From: Deltaproteobacteria bacterium
GTDB taxonomy: Bacteria > Myxococcota_C > UBA6777
Direction of reading: 5' to 3'
Assembly: GCA_002731275.1 (NCBI GenBank)
Contig: PCBK01000093.1
Span: 1 to 64,000, forward strand
DNA: 64,000 nucleotides
In this document: one piece after another, positions 41,803 through 50,109 of the stretch
How positions within the stretch are numbered: position 1 is the stretch's first letter
Layout: each line of letters starts with the position of its first letter
Position numbers and translations under genes: made by a program
The notes under the pieces: generated by a model
Database searches by the model: none
What the model saw: the letters and a program-made list of their open reading frames with translations, nothing else
What the model was told of the DNA's origin: nothing

Positions 41803-43710
41803 ATGAATCGACACCAAATCAAATTGTCTTTTTGTTTCTTCGCCTTGTTGGCGTTCGCCGGCATTTTTTCGAACTGTAGCCCTTCCACGACGATCGGCAA
41901 TCCCTGTGCCATTGATGGCGATTGCCAAGGTTCACTCTGTGTGAATGGCGTGTGTACTTCACAGCAAGGGGAGTTTACATCGAAGGATGGCGGGACTGTG
42001 TCAAACTGTCCCGGAGAATGTAAGTCCGCAGATGAGTGCCAGGGATGTCCTAACGGACGAACAGCTTGTATCGGTGGCGCATGTATCGTGCCAAGTGGAC
42101 TTTGTCCTTCAGCCTGCCAAAGTGATGGCGACTGTGGGAAGTGTCCGAACAATGCGACGGCCTGTCTCAATGGTGTTTGTTCTATTCCTCCAGCGGGAAC
42201 GTGTCCTGCGGCTTGCGCGACGGATGGTGATTGTGCCCAATGTCCAGAAAAAACAGCTTGTATCCGAAGGACGTGCGTTGTTCCTCCTACCGGAACGTGT
42301 CCTGCGAGCTGCCAGACAGACAAAGAGTGTGCGCAGTGTCCTGGAAACCAGACAACTTGTGTACAAGGTGTCTGCCAAGGACCTGCCATTTGTCCTGATA
42401 AGTGTACAACATCCGATCAGTGTGTTGGGTGTCCTGGTGGACGAACCCAATGTATCGAAAACACATGTCAAGATGGCGGGGGGAATGTATGTCCAGCGCG
42501 ATGTCAATCTGATAGAGATTGTGCGGTTTGTCCGGCAGACAAACGTTCTTGCCAAAATGGTCAGTGTGGTGGAGGGTCTACTGGTTCTTGTCCCCGTACT
42601 TGTAAAACCAGCGCAGATTGTGCCAACTGTGGTGATCGCAACATCTGTCGGGACTTTGGTGTCGTCTCTTCTTGTGTAAGCAAAGACTTTTGTCCTCCTG
42701 CCTGCCGCGAAGATGCTGATTGTAACACCTGTACAGGCGGTCGTAACAAGTGTATCAACAACCAGTGCAACACCGCAGGAACTCCTGTGTGCCCCAGAAA
42801 CTGCCAGTCTGACGCTGATTGTAGTGGATGTCAAAATGGGCGGACTTCTTGCCAGGATTCGAGTCTCGGAAAAGTTTGTGTGCCCCCCAACTTCTGTCCT
42901 CCTGCATGTCAGGCAGATCTCGACTGTGTGAATTGTACAGGTGGTCGCACAACCTGTCGAAACTTCCAATGTACAACAGGTGGTAGCACTGGCCAGTGTC
43001 CTCGAAGATGCCGCACCAACGCCGATTGCGCACAATGTCCTAACGGTCAAACAAGCTGTCAAAACAACCAATGTACAACTGGTGGTAGCACCGGCCAATG
43101 TCCTCGCACATGTAACACTAACGCCGATTGTGCCAATTGTTCAAATAACCGAACAACCTGCCAAAACTCCAGCCTCGGACGTGTTTGTGCTCCTGCAAAC
43201 TTCTGTCCTCCTGCATGTCAGGCAGATCTCGACTGTGCAAATTGTACGGGTGGTCGCACAACTTGTCGAAACTTCCAATGTACAACAGGCGGAACCACGA
43301 GTTGCCCAGCTGTTTGTACCAGTGACAATGACTGTGCACAGTGTTCAAATGGTCGGACTTCCTGCCAGAATGGACAATGTTCTGCGACCAACATGTGTCC
43401 ACGTACCTGCCAAAGCGACTCCGATTGTGCACAGTGTCCAAATGGCCGCACCTCCTGCCAAAACTTTGGGGCTATCGCTGTATGTGGTACGGGTGGGACA
43501 AGCACCTGTCCTGCTGCATGTCGTACAAACATCGATTGTGCGCAGTGTCCGAATGGCCGCACAAGCTGTCAGAACAACCAGTGTACAACGGGCGGTAGCA
43601 CCGGCCAATGCCCCACAACATGTAGCAGCAACACGGACTGTTTACAGTGTACAGGCAAACCCCTCTGTAAAACCCAACCCAACGGTACGGCTGTCTGTTC
43701 ATCCCTCTAA
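41803..43710 (+). CDS. Lipoprotein of 17 six-Cys repeats
   Basis: 635 residues. Signal region ends IFSNC (Cys25), an imperfect lipobox. After an opening CAIDGDCQGSLCVNGVC module come 17 repeats of about 34 residues with the pattern CPxxCxxxxDCxxCxxxxxxCxxxxC, separated by Gly/Thr/Ser linkers such as TTGGSTGQ. Each has six Cys, expected to pair within the unit, giving a rigid extended surface rod. Repeats 9-10 and 12-13 are nearly identical at the DNA level, so the array grew by recent duplication. No catalytic domain is visible and the protein ends within the last repeat. GGAG lies about 9 nt before the ATG. Divergent from the Cys-rich lipoprotein at 39356. Confidence 0.85.
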   Translation: MNRHQIKLSFCFFALLAFAGIFSNCSPSTTIGNPCAIDGDCQGSLCVNGVCTSQQGEFTSKDGGTVSNCPGECKSADECQGCPNGRTACIGGACIVPSGLCPSACQSDGDCGKCPNNATACLNGVCSIPPAGTCPAACATDGDCAQCPEKTACIRRTCVVPPTGTCPASCQTDKECAQCPGNQTTCVQGVCQGPAICPDKCTTSDQCVGCPGGRTQCIENTCQDGGGNVCPARCQSDRDCAVCPADKRSCQNGQCGGGSTGSCPRTCKTSADCANCGDRNICRDFGVVSSCVSKDFCPPACREDADCNTCTGGRNKCINNQCNTAGTPVCPRNCQSDADCSGCQNGRTSCQDSSLGKVCVPPNFCPPACQADLDCVNCTGGRTTCRNFQCTTGGSTGQCPRRCRTNADCAQCPNGQTSCQNNQCTTGGSTGQCPRTCNTNADCANCSNNRTTCQNSSLGRVCAPANFCPPACQADLDCANCTGGRTTCRNFQCTTGGTTSCPAVCTSDNDCAQCSNGRTSCQNGQCSATNMCPRTCQSDSDCAQCPNGRTSCQNFGAIAVCGTGGTSTCPAACRTNIDCAQCPNGRTSCQNNQCTTGGSTGQCPTTCSSNTDCLQCTGKPLCKTQPNGTAVCSSL

Positions 43711-43744
43711 CCCTCTCGAATGTTGATCCGGCAGACGCAACTGC

Positions 43745-43922
43745 AACATACGCCTCAACAAACTCACCACCCTGTCACTTCGTGACATCCCTCCTCTCAA
43801 GCCTTTCGAGAGGAGGGACCATTTATCCGATATGTACGTAGGTTGAGGTCGGACACAAGGCCCGACCCTACTGAATCCAACCGATATACACGAAGATTTT
43901 TCGTTTGTATCGCGATATATCG
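43745..43922 (-). repeat. Inverted copy of the left-end repeat block
   Basis: Read on the minus strand, this segment aligns with positions 1 to about 185: ATCGCGATACAAACGAAAAA, the GTCGGGC..GTCCGAC hairpin, TATCGG, the CCCTCCTCTC/GAGAGGAGGG hairpin and GTTTGTTGAGGC, with scattered mismatches. The two blocks are inverted relative to each other and bracket about 43 kb. Confidence 0.8.
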
Positions 43923-44002
43923 TTTGGCTCGTTTCGAGGGCGGGCCTTCAGACCTGCCCAATTCTGAACGATGCGAGGCCGTAGGCATCGCGTACGCTCT
44001 CT

Positions 44003-44040
44003 ATAGGCCCAGGTTTTAACTTGGGTGCATGGCCATTCAT
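44003..44040 (+). repeat. Direct repeat copy 2 (partner at 729-766)
   Basis: Shares GGCCCAGGTTTT and ATGGCCATTC with positions 729-766 in the same orientation, with a handful of mismatches. Its inner arms form a CCCAGG..CTTGGGT hairpin. Confidence 0.7.
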
Positions 44041-44048
44041 GTCCTGTT

Positions 44049-44110
44049 CACCATCCATATGTGGTTGTGCGCGTATCCTGAACACCGCTCATATGTAGTT
44101 GTGTTCGTAT
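44049..44110 (+). repeat. Pair of 28-bp direct repeats
   Basis: 44049-44076 and 44083-44110 share CACC..CATATGTnGTTGTG..CGTAT (23 of 28 positions by eye). Each contains the palindrome CATATG. Confidence 0.6.
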
Positions 44111-44194
44111 TTGTTTGGTGTGTCTTGGTGGATGGTTTTCGAGAGCGGGAACATGGGTTGAATCATTGGATAGAGGGATTCGTTTGGCTGGTAT

Positions 44195-44214
44195 CACCGG
44201 GTTTAAACCCGGTG
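44195..44214. repeat. Perfect 20-bp palindrome
   Basis: CACCGGGTTTAAACCCGGTG reads identically on both strands. No T tract follows, so it is not a terminator. Confidence 0.8.
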
Positions 44215-44263
44215 CTATAGATAAGGTACGCTCGCCTCAAGGCTTCGCATTGATCTGAATTGC

Positions 44264-44284
44264 GGTGGGACTCAAAGTCCCACC
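44264..44284. repeat. Short hairpin, 9-bp stem
   Basis: GGTGGGACT (44264-44272) pairs with AGTCCCACC (44276-44284) around a CAA loop. Confidence 0.75.
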
Positions 44285-44365
44285 TCAACACATTACACGC
44301 GGTCATACACCAAACCCGAATCTATGGGGTTTTTTACTTCTTGGGACAATCGGTGCCAAATCTCT

Positions 44366-44867
44366 CTATAGGCGTTCTTTGGTAACTATAGACGTTCTTT
44401 TGGTAACTATAGGCGTGCTTTTGGTAACTATAGGCGTTCTTTGTCAGCTATAGGCGTGCTTTTGGTAACTATAGGCGTTCTTTTGTCAGTTATAGGCGTT
44501 CTTTTGGTAACTATGGGCGTCCTTTTTGGTAACGATAGGCGTTCTTTTGAAGCTATAGGAGTCCTTTTGGTAACTATAGACGCTCTTTTGCCAGCTATAG
44601 GCATCAAAATGCAAACTATAGACGCTCTTTTGGGAACGATAGGCGTTCTTTTGCCAGCTATAGGCGTCCTTTTGGTAACTGTAGGCGTTCTTTTGCCAGC
44701 TATAGGCGTCCTTTTGGTAACTATAGACGCTCTTTTGGGAACGATATGCGTTCATTTGGGAACGATATGCGTTCATTTGGTAACGATAGGCATCAAAATG
44801 CAAACGATAGGCGTTCCTTCAGGAGCTATAGGCGTCAAAATGCAAACGATAGGCACCAAGTTCTGTG
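44366..44867. repeat. Tandem array of 23 units with 21-bp period
   Basis: Units begin with CTATAGGCGT or CGATAGGCGT and continue in one of four ways: TCTTTTGGTAA, a TTTTGCCAG or GTCAG form, CTCTTTTGGGAA, or TCAAAATGCAAA. Nineteen of 23 units are exactly 21 bp; those at 44366, 44428 and 44533 are 20 bp and the one at 44511 is 22 bp. A degenerate 24th unit starts at 44847. Most units hold the palindrome CTATAG. There are no unique spacers, so it is not CRISPR. Length-variant units break any reading frame. Confidence 0.92.
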
Positions 44868-45241
44868 CGAGAGATGCACTCTCCACAGCAATAGGGGGCG
44901 GTGGGTTGGCGGTCGGAATGGGTACGTTGTTTGGGGAGGCTTTGGAGGCAGGTCAACACAAATGGGTTGAACAATATGTCGTTTGCTACGGAAAATCAAC
45001 ATTATGTAGCATACTCCAACTTGTATCTTGTTGGGTTTGATGCAGATCAATTCGTTTGTTTTTTTGGAGGGGAGTTTGCGGAGTGGACTTTCTTTTGCGA
45101 CAAGATCCGCTACAATGCGAACGCATCTGATCGTTGAAGAGGTCACAACTTCCCTCTTTTCCTCGTTTTGTTCGTCTTGTGGACGGTTTTGTTTGTCAAC
45201 ACAAGACAAGTCGATCGTCCTCAAAGAGGAGTCCTGTAAGT

Positions 45242-48200
45242 ATGTTTCGAGCGATATTCTCGGTTCTTTCTGTGTTGTGTGGGGTGGGATTGTTGTTTGT
45301 GCCATCTCCTTTTTGGTGGCTCGGTGTCGGCTGTTTGTTTGGCGGCGGTGCGTGGATTGCACACGATCGATGGCTGGATTGGCATGAGAACCCTATATGG
45401 GAAGAGCAGGTCGAGTGGTGGTTTTTGAAGGGAAAACGGCGCGTCTTATTTGCCGATCTCTTCTGTCTTTTGATCATTTTGGGGCTCGCGGTTATTTTGC
45501 TCGGTGAGTCCTTCATTGGTTTGCGCCCCATCGATCATGATCACGTCGTCCACTACGCGAAAGCCTGGCGTTTGAAAGACGACTTTTTATGGCAAGGTCG
45601 TTTGCTCGGTTGGAGTCACGACTGGTTTGCGGGATATCCGGCTCAATATTTGTATCCATTTGGTGCTGATCTGTGGATTATTTTGTTCCACACACTCGGT
45701 CTGGGGCTGTGGTCTTTTGGACAGGCATACGCGTTGTCCTTTGGCTTCTTTTGGTTCTTGATCGGGGCGTCGTTGTTCGCACTCTCACGTCAGATGTTCG
45801 ACTGGAAGGTCTCCTTGCTCGCGGCGCTCTTGTGGATGACAGATCCCGGTGCGTATCGAATGGGTGGCTGGGTGTTCACAGCTGTGTGGGGAGTGTGGCC
45901 ACAAGTCCTCTCTGTTGTGTGGGCGACCTTTGCGCTCGCACAGCTCCCCAAACTCGTCGAGGGCCGAGAGCCAAAGGCCATCGGGTGGTTTGGTTTTTGG
46001 ATGGGTTGTGCGCTGCTCACGCACCCAATGCAGCTGCTCAATTTCGCGATGTTGCTCCCTGTGATCGTCTTTGCGTACTGGCTGCTCAAGGGCTTTGATC
46101 GTTGGTTGGTCTCGCTCTCTCGTTTGTTCGCCGGGTACGCGCTCGGTGGGATGATTGGGGCGTTGTGGTTTGTGCCGTTTTACACCTCGAAGTCGTTCGC
46201 ACAATCCTATGGAGCCCCCTGGTGGACGGCCTCTCGTATTGGTGAGAGCTTTTACCAACTCGATCTCTTCACGGGCACGTGGACGCTCGTGACCGCGACA
46301 GGCTTTGTTGGACTCGTCGCGATGCTCTTCTCACGGCGCTTTCTTCCTGTGTGTCTCGCGTTCTTTTCGCTCTTTGTACTCCTCACGGGCTCCGTCACGT
46401 TTTCACAAGAATTCCATCTCCTCGATCTGATCAAGTCATTTCAACACGTCCAATTCCAGCGCTTCTCCATCTTGATGAAGCCCTACCTGTTTATCGCCAG
46501 CGCATACGTTCTGGTCGCAGGCTTTACATCACTCTCCAAATTACAGAGAAAAAGCGAAGCCTTACACCCTCCACCGCCCGCCGAGTTGCCAGAGCCTGTT
46601 ACCGAGCTGACTGAGACCCCAAAAGACATTGAAGCAGACGACACCAAGGTCTCGGAGCCCAAAGCCTCCGATGAACCCCCTGAGGAGGAGAGCGAAAAAG
46701 ACGCCGTTGATGTCGAACACGATTCGGATGTTGCTGATGTCGATGAGGACAAAGCCACCGAGACAAAGGAGGAGACCTCTTCACAGCCTGTCGAAGAGCC
46801 TCCCGCCCACACGAGTGAGGCACCTGTTGGTGGGGGGTTATACGGTGTGACCTCATGGCGTACGAAGCCTGTGGGGTTGTACGTCTTGATGTTCGCCGTT
46901 GGTTGTATGATCGCGCCGATGTTGACGTCTTTCTTTATCCAATTTGGCAAACGTCACTTCCAGAGGAACTTGACTTACGTTCGTAAAGACCGATTTGAGC
47001 AAGATAAAAAGCGGTTTGTACAGTGGGCCAAGAAGGCATTCGCGAAGGAGAAGCATTTCTTTCGTCTCGCCTTGTCCTTTGGCTATCACGAGCACTCATT
47101 CTTCGACTTGGGGCCTCGTTTACGTGTGCCTATCTATAAAATAGGCTTCACTCCAGCAGCCATTTACAAGTACAAGATGGAGACCAAGAGTCGCGCGCTC
47201 TTCCGTACCCTGAATATCAAATATGTCCTCTCAACACATCGGATGTATGGACGTGATTACAAGACCGCCAAGCAATTTGGGAGTCTCTATCTCAGCAAAT
47301 TCCTGCCTTACAAACCACAACCCTTCACGGTCAAAGGCAAGGGCAAAGTGGTCCTTTCACATTGGGGACGAGAGGAGATCCGTTTGAAGGCGGATGCTGC
47401 GGCACAAGGTGAGCTTATGCTGCATGTCTCTGCGTTCTCTCGGTGGCACGCGACACACAATGGTAAGTCGATCCCGATCAAGGTCGTTCCTCTCAAAGGT
47501 ACCGAGAAGACAGGGTTTATGCAGGTCACTCTTAAGCCCGGCACGTATGTCTTTTCATTCCGTCGCAGTGGGTTGGATTGGCTCAGTGGGATTGTGTTCT
47601 TTATAGGGCTGTTTTGTATCGGATATCTGGTCTTTGTGCATCAAAAACTCGACGAGTCTGTTGGTGTCAAGCGAAGGGTGATGTCCTTTGTGAATGGGTT
47701 TGTCGGGCTACAGGAGCGTACCCGGGGGATGCAAAGGCTGTTGTCTTTCACTGTCCTTGGTGGGGCGCTCGGTATTCTCGCAGTCCTCGCGCTTTGGTCG
47801 CCTGCTGCGTTAGGAGACTTGCCTATTGCGCGCAAGGATATCGAGAAGATGACCTTCGACTTTGGTGAACGGTTGCGATTTGGGAAGGCGTGGATTGGGC
47901 CTGCACATCGGAAGGGTAAGCCATGCCGGAGCGCATTCTCTCGTCATCACTGTGGGCACGCACGTTGGCACGTGATCGAGATGAGGCGTTTGGAGTTCGA
48001 GAAGCAATCGTTTAAACGCTGTATCTGGATCCACCCACAGCCGGGTGTGGCCAAGACATTGTCCTTTTCTGGTGTTCGAGCGGGTGATGCGATTGTCGGC
48101 TTCTACGGGATTACAGCGTCCGGGAAGATGTTTGGTAGCCACCCAGTCTTCCTGGAAGTCACGATTGATGGTGCCGTCGCGAAGAAGGTGAGCACACCAC

Positions 48201-48370
48201 AAGACGCCAAAACATATCCACTCGTGGTACCCATTCCAAAGGACAAAAAAGGAAAACCTGTCGACATTCAATTCTCTGTCTCCGCACCGAGTATTGGGAG
48301 AAGACACTTCTGTTTTATGGCCCAGATGGTCAAACTCAAAGACGACGTGAAGCTGCAAAAAGGGAAGTGA
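45242..48370 (+). CDS. Large GT-C-like polytopic membrane protein
   Basis: About 1042 residues. Two N-terminal helices, then a polytopic region (about 50-470) with roughly ten transmembrane segments and an early luminal DHDHVVHYAKAWRLK loop, the type of acidic first-loop motif seen in GT-C glycosyltransferases and related 6-pyruvoyl-tetrahydropterin-synthase-related membrane proteins. A Pro/Glu/Asp-rich cytoplasmic-type insert (about 438-540) precedes another helix and a large extracytoplasmic domain with a jelly-roll-like segment (ELMLHVSAFSRWHATHNGKSIPIKV), two more helices and a final beta domain. Probably transfers sugars from a lipid carrier in the envelope; not proven. ATG 45242 has GAGGAG about 11 nt upstream. 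Followed after 2 nt by the DUF952 gene. Confidence 0.78.
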   Translation: MFRAIFSVLSVLCGVGLLFVPSPFWWLGVGCLFGGGAWIAHDRWLDWHENPIWEEQVEWWFLKGKRRVLFADLFCLLIILGLAVILLGESFIGLRPIDHDHVVHYAKAWRLKDDFLWQGRLLGWSHDWFAGYPAQYLYPFGADLWIILFHTLGLGLWSFGQAYALSFGFFWFLIGASLFALSRQMFDWKVSLLAALLWMTDPGAYRMGGWVFTAVWGVWPQVLSVVWATFALAQLPKLVEGREPKAIGWFGFWMGCALLTHPMQLLNFAMLLPVIVFAYWLLKGFDRWLVSLSRLFAGYALGGMIGALWFVPFYTSKSFAQSYGAPWWTASRIGESFYQLDLFTGTWTLVTATGFVGLVAMLFSRRFLPVCLAFFSLFVLLTGSVTFSQEFHLLDLIKSFQHVQFQRFSILMKPYLFIASAYVLVAGFTSLSKLQRKSEALHPPPPAELPEPVTELTETPKDIEADDTKVSEPKASDEPPEEESEKDAVDVEHDSDVADVDEDKATETKEETSSQPVEEPPAHTSEAPVGGGLYGVTSWRTKPVGLYVLMFAVGCMIAPMLTSFFIQFGKRHFQRNLTYVRKDRFEQDKKRFVQWAKKAFAKEKHFFRLALSFGYHEHSFFDLGPRLRVPIYKIGFTPAAIYKYKMETKSRALFRTLNIKYVLSTHRMYGRDYKTAKQFGSLYLSKFLPYKPQPFTVKGKGKVVLSHWGREEIRLKADAAAQGELMLHVSAFSRWHATHNGKSIPIKVVPLKGTEKTGFMQVTLKPGTYVFSFRRSGLDWLSGIVFFIGLFCIGYLVFVHQKLDESVGVKRRVMSFVNGFVGLQERTRGMQRLLSFTVLGGALGILAVLALWSPAALGDLPIARKDIEKMTFDFGERLRFGKAWIGPAHRKGKPCRSAFSRHHCGHARWHVIEMRRLEFEKQSFKRCIWIHPQPGVAKTLSFSGVRAGDAIVGFYGITASGKMFGSHPVFLEVTIDGAVAKKVSTPQDAKTYPLVVPIPKDKKGKPVDIQFSVSAPSIGRRHFCFMAQMVKLKDDVKLQKGK

Positions 48371-48372
48371 AG

Positions 48373-48723
48373 ATGATTTACCACATCACCGAAAAACTTT
48401 CTTGGGAAGGTGCTCAAGAGAAGGGCAAGTACACCGCTCCGTCCTTGGAGTTGGAGGGGTTTATTCACTGCTCAACGAGGGAACAGATCGTCCAAACGGC
48501 CAACAATTTTTACAAAGGGCAACAAGACCTTGTGCTCCTTTGTATCGATGAAGACAGCGTCACAGACGTACTCAAGTACGAAGCTCCTGTGGCGTCCAAT
48601 GATCCAGGCGCTGGACTTCTTTTTCCCCACGTATATGCACCTATCGATTTGGCCTCTGTGTACAAAGTCGTCGATTTTCCGTGTGAGAGCGATGGGTCTT
48701 TTCGTCTACCGGAGACGTTGTGA
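48373..48723 (+). CDS. DUF952 family protein
   Basis: 116 residues. Small soluble domain with the family pattern: MIYHITEKLSWEGAQEKGKYTAPSLELEGFIHCS, then LLCIDEDSV, a YEAP and LLFPHVYAPIDLASVYKVVDF. DUF952 proteins resemble ADP-ribosyltransferase-fold or RES-like small enzymes, but no activity is established. ATG 48373 is chosen (GGGAAG 6 nt upstream); a GTG at 48367 overlaps the previous stop. Co-directional and only 2 nt after the GT-C-like gene. Confidence 0.87.
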   Translation: MIYHITEKLSWEGAQEKGKYTAPSLELEGFIHCSTREQIVQTANNFYKGQQDLVLLCIDEDSVTDVLKYEAPVASNDPGAGLLFPHVYAPIDLASVYKVVDFPCESDGSFRLPETL

Positions 48724-48724
48724 G

Positions 48725-49132
48725 CTAGAAAAGAGCTTCTTCGTAGGCTGCGTAGAGGGCTTTGAGGGTTTGGTCATCGGCCATGATTTTTTGCCAGCGT
48801 TCGTGGGTCGGTTGGTATTCGATATAGTGTTCTGGTGACGATTGTATTTTCTCGATAAGCTGGAATGGATCGCTGTTGAGATTGTCCATCGAGAGATCAC
48901 AGAACTGCGTGTCTTCAGCGTCAAAGCGGACACACAGACGCAGATCTTTTTGCACTGTGAGCAAGGCCGAATAGGTGACGGGGGCGTATTGATCGCGGTG
49001 CCAACTCTCAAATCCCTGGTACAACCCACCGACCTCTTCACGTAGATCCGTGAGCGCCGCGTAGAAGACTTTATCATCACATCGTATGCGTATCAGTACG
49101 ATCTTCTCGTCGTTTTTTTCTGTTGTGGTCAT
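48725..49132 (-). CDS. Hypothetical protein
   Basis: About 135 residues from ATG 49132; an upstream ATG at 49204 would add 24 residues of mixed character. Not recognised. It has beta strands at the start (KIVLIRIRCDDKVFYAALTDLREEVGGLYQGFE) followed by a region rich in acidic and aromatic residues and a C-terminal helix (LKALYAAYEEALF). No signal peptide or membrane segment. Convergent with the DUF952 gene, with one base between the stops. No ribosome site decides the start. Confidence 0.6.
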   Translation of the reverse strand: MTTTEKNDEKIVLIRIRCDDKVFYAALTDLREEVGGLYQGFESWHRDQYAPVTYSALLTVQKDLRLCVRFDAEDTQFCDLSMDNLNSDPFQLIEKIQSSPEHYIEYQPTHERWQKIMADDQTLKALYAAYEEALF

Positions 49133-49250
49133 CTCGACTCTCTGAAGGGGTTTGACATCTATCGGCCTTTTTGCGATTGTTTCCGGCTTTGAGCATATCA
49201 TCAATCAAACGCTCAGTGTGAGCTGAGTTGACTGGGAAGGAGTTCTATAT

Positions 49251-50024
49251 ATGTCTTCAAATTACGATAATAACGGGCAGTACACTCGACACAGTATCTT
49301 GCGTTATGAGAAAATCTTCGGCGAAGGTTTTGTCAGCTCTGGTGGTGTGAAGATCACACAGTCATTTTGTGACCGACTTGATCTTCCAAAAGGCGCAAAA
49401 GTCCTCGATATCGGAAGTGGTCTCGGTGGCGCTGCCTTTATGCTCGCCGATCAATGTGGTGCAGAAGTCCACGGTGTCGACTTGGCTGGAGAGATGATCA
49501 CAATCGCTCAAGAGCGCGCGGAAAAGCAAGCGTATCCCGTGACATTTGCGCTCGGTGATATCCGCGAGTTGTCCTTTGAAGAGGGCACATTTGATTTGAT
49601 CTGGAGCCGCGATGCGCTGCTTCATATCCCCGAGAAGCGCGAACTCTTCGAGAAAGTGTTGACATGGTTGAAGCCCGGTGGAGAGGTGATGTTCTCCGAT
49701 TACTCGCAAGCACCTAACCCCAAGACGGACGGCTTCAAAGAATACGTGAAGACCTCTGGATATCATCTCCTCGATCCTGAGACATACGGTGGTATCTTGC
49801 GTGAGGTTGGTTTCGTCAACGTCCTCGTCGAGGATTGGACACCTTCATTTATCGAAGTACTGCGCGATGAAAAACAAAGTCTCGTGGACAAAAAAGAAAT
49901 CTTCCTGAAAGACTTTACTGAGGAAGATCTCGACTACCTCGGTAAACGCTGGGAACAAAAGATCCAATACTGTCTTGATGGCGACATGCGCGTTGGACTT
50001 TGGCAAGCATTCAAAGCAAAATAA
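49251..50024 (+). CDS. SAM-dependent methyltransferase, phosphoethanolamine N-methyltransferase-like
   Basis: 257 residues. N-terminal YEKIFGEGFVSSGGVKIT is typical of phosphoethanolamine N-methyltransferases; SAM motif VLDIGSGLGGAAFMLA near 50-65, acidic GVDLAGEM, and ALGDIRELSFEEGTFDLIWSRDALLHIPEK. PMT-type enzymes methylate phosphoethanolamine to phosphocholine in plants, nematodes and some bacteria. The single catalytic domain matches one half of the plant enzyme. Strong GGAAGGAG before the ATG, and a terminator at 50058-50080, so probably monocistronic. The exact acceptor needs a test. Confidence 0.85.
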   Translation: MSSNYDNNGQYTRHSILRYEKIFGEGFVSSGGVKITQSFCDRLDLPKGAKVLDIGSGLGGAAFMLADQCGAEVHGVDLAGEMITIAQERAEKQAYPVTFALGDIRELSFEEGTFDLIWSRDALLHIPEKRELFEKVLTWLKPGGEVMFSDYSQAPNPKTDGFKEYVKTSGYHLLDPETYGGILREVGFVNVLVEDWTPSFIEVLRDEKQSLVDKKEIFLKDFTEEDLDYLGKRWEQKIQYCLDGDMRVGLWQAFKAK

Positions 50025-50057
50025 ACAGGCGGAGTGTTGTTCCGGTTTGTGTGACGA

Positions 50058-50080
50058 GGCCCTTTGATGGGCTTTTTTTG
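50058..50080 (+). terminator. Intrinsic terminator after the methyltransferase gene
   Basis: AGGCCC (50058-50063) pairs with GGGCTT (50070-50075) around TTTGAT, and the strand continues into a run of T to 50080. Confidence 0.7.
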
Positions 50081-50109
50081 TATCTGAAGCCATATGAGGA
50101 GACGGAGTG

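Larger units (their letters stand above)
43711..45241. other. Gene-free repeat region
   Basis: About 1.5 kb with no credible gene. In order: inverted copy of the left repeat block, a GGGCGGGCC/CCTGCCC hairpin near 43939-43961, the direct repeat at 44003, a pair of 28-bp repeats, two strong palindromes, a 21-bp tandem array and 370 bp of unstructured leader before the GT-C-like gene. Open frames running through the array are by-products of its 21-bp period. Confidence 0.7.

Noticed and set aside
42109-43098. Long antisense frame opposite the six-Cys repeats
   Set aside because: Arises from the biased codon pattern of the repeat gene on the other strand; composition is Thr/Arg/Cys noise.
44486-44803. 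Antisense frame with Gln/Lys/Tyr heptads over the array
   Set aside because: Same by-product of the 21-bp period; bounded by units with irregular length and without a ribosome site.
44366-44867. CRISPR array
   Set aside because: Units abut without spacers, repeats are imperfect and no cas genes are nearby.
44441-45040. Open frame of 199 residues with heptad repeats (AIGVLLVT-like) through the 21-bp array
   Set aside because: A 21-bp repeat always gives a 7-residue repeat if no stop occurs. Units of 20 and 22 bp break the frame, the frame changes between the first and later units, and no ribosome site is seen.
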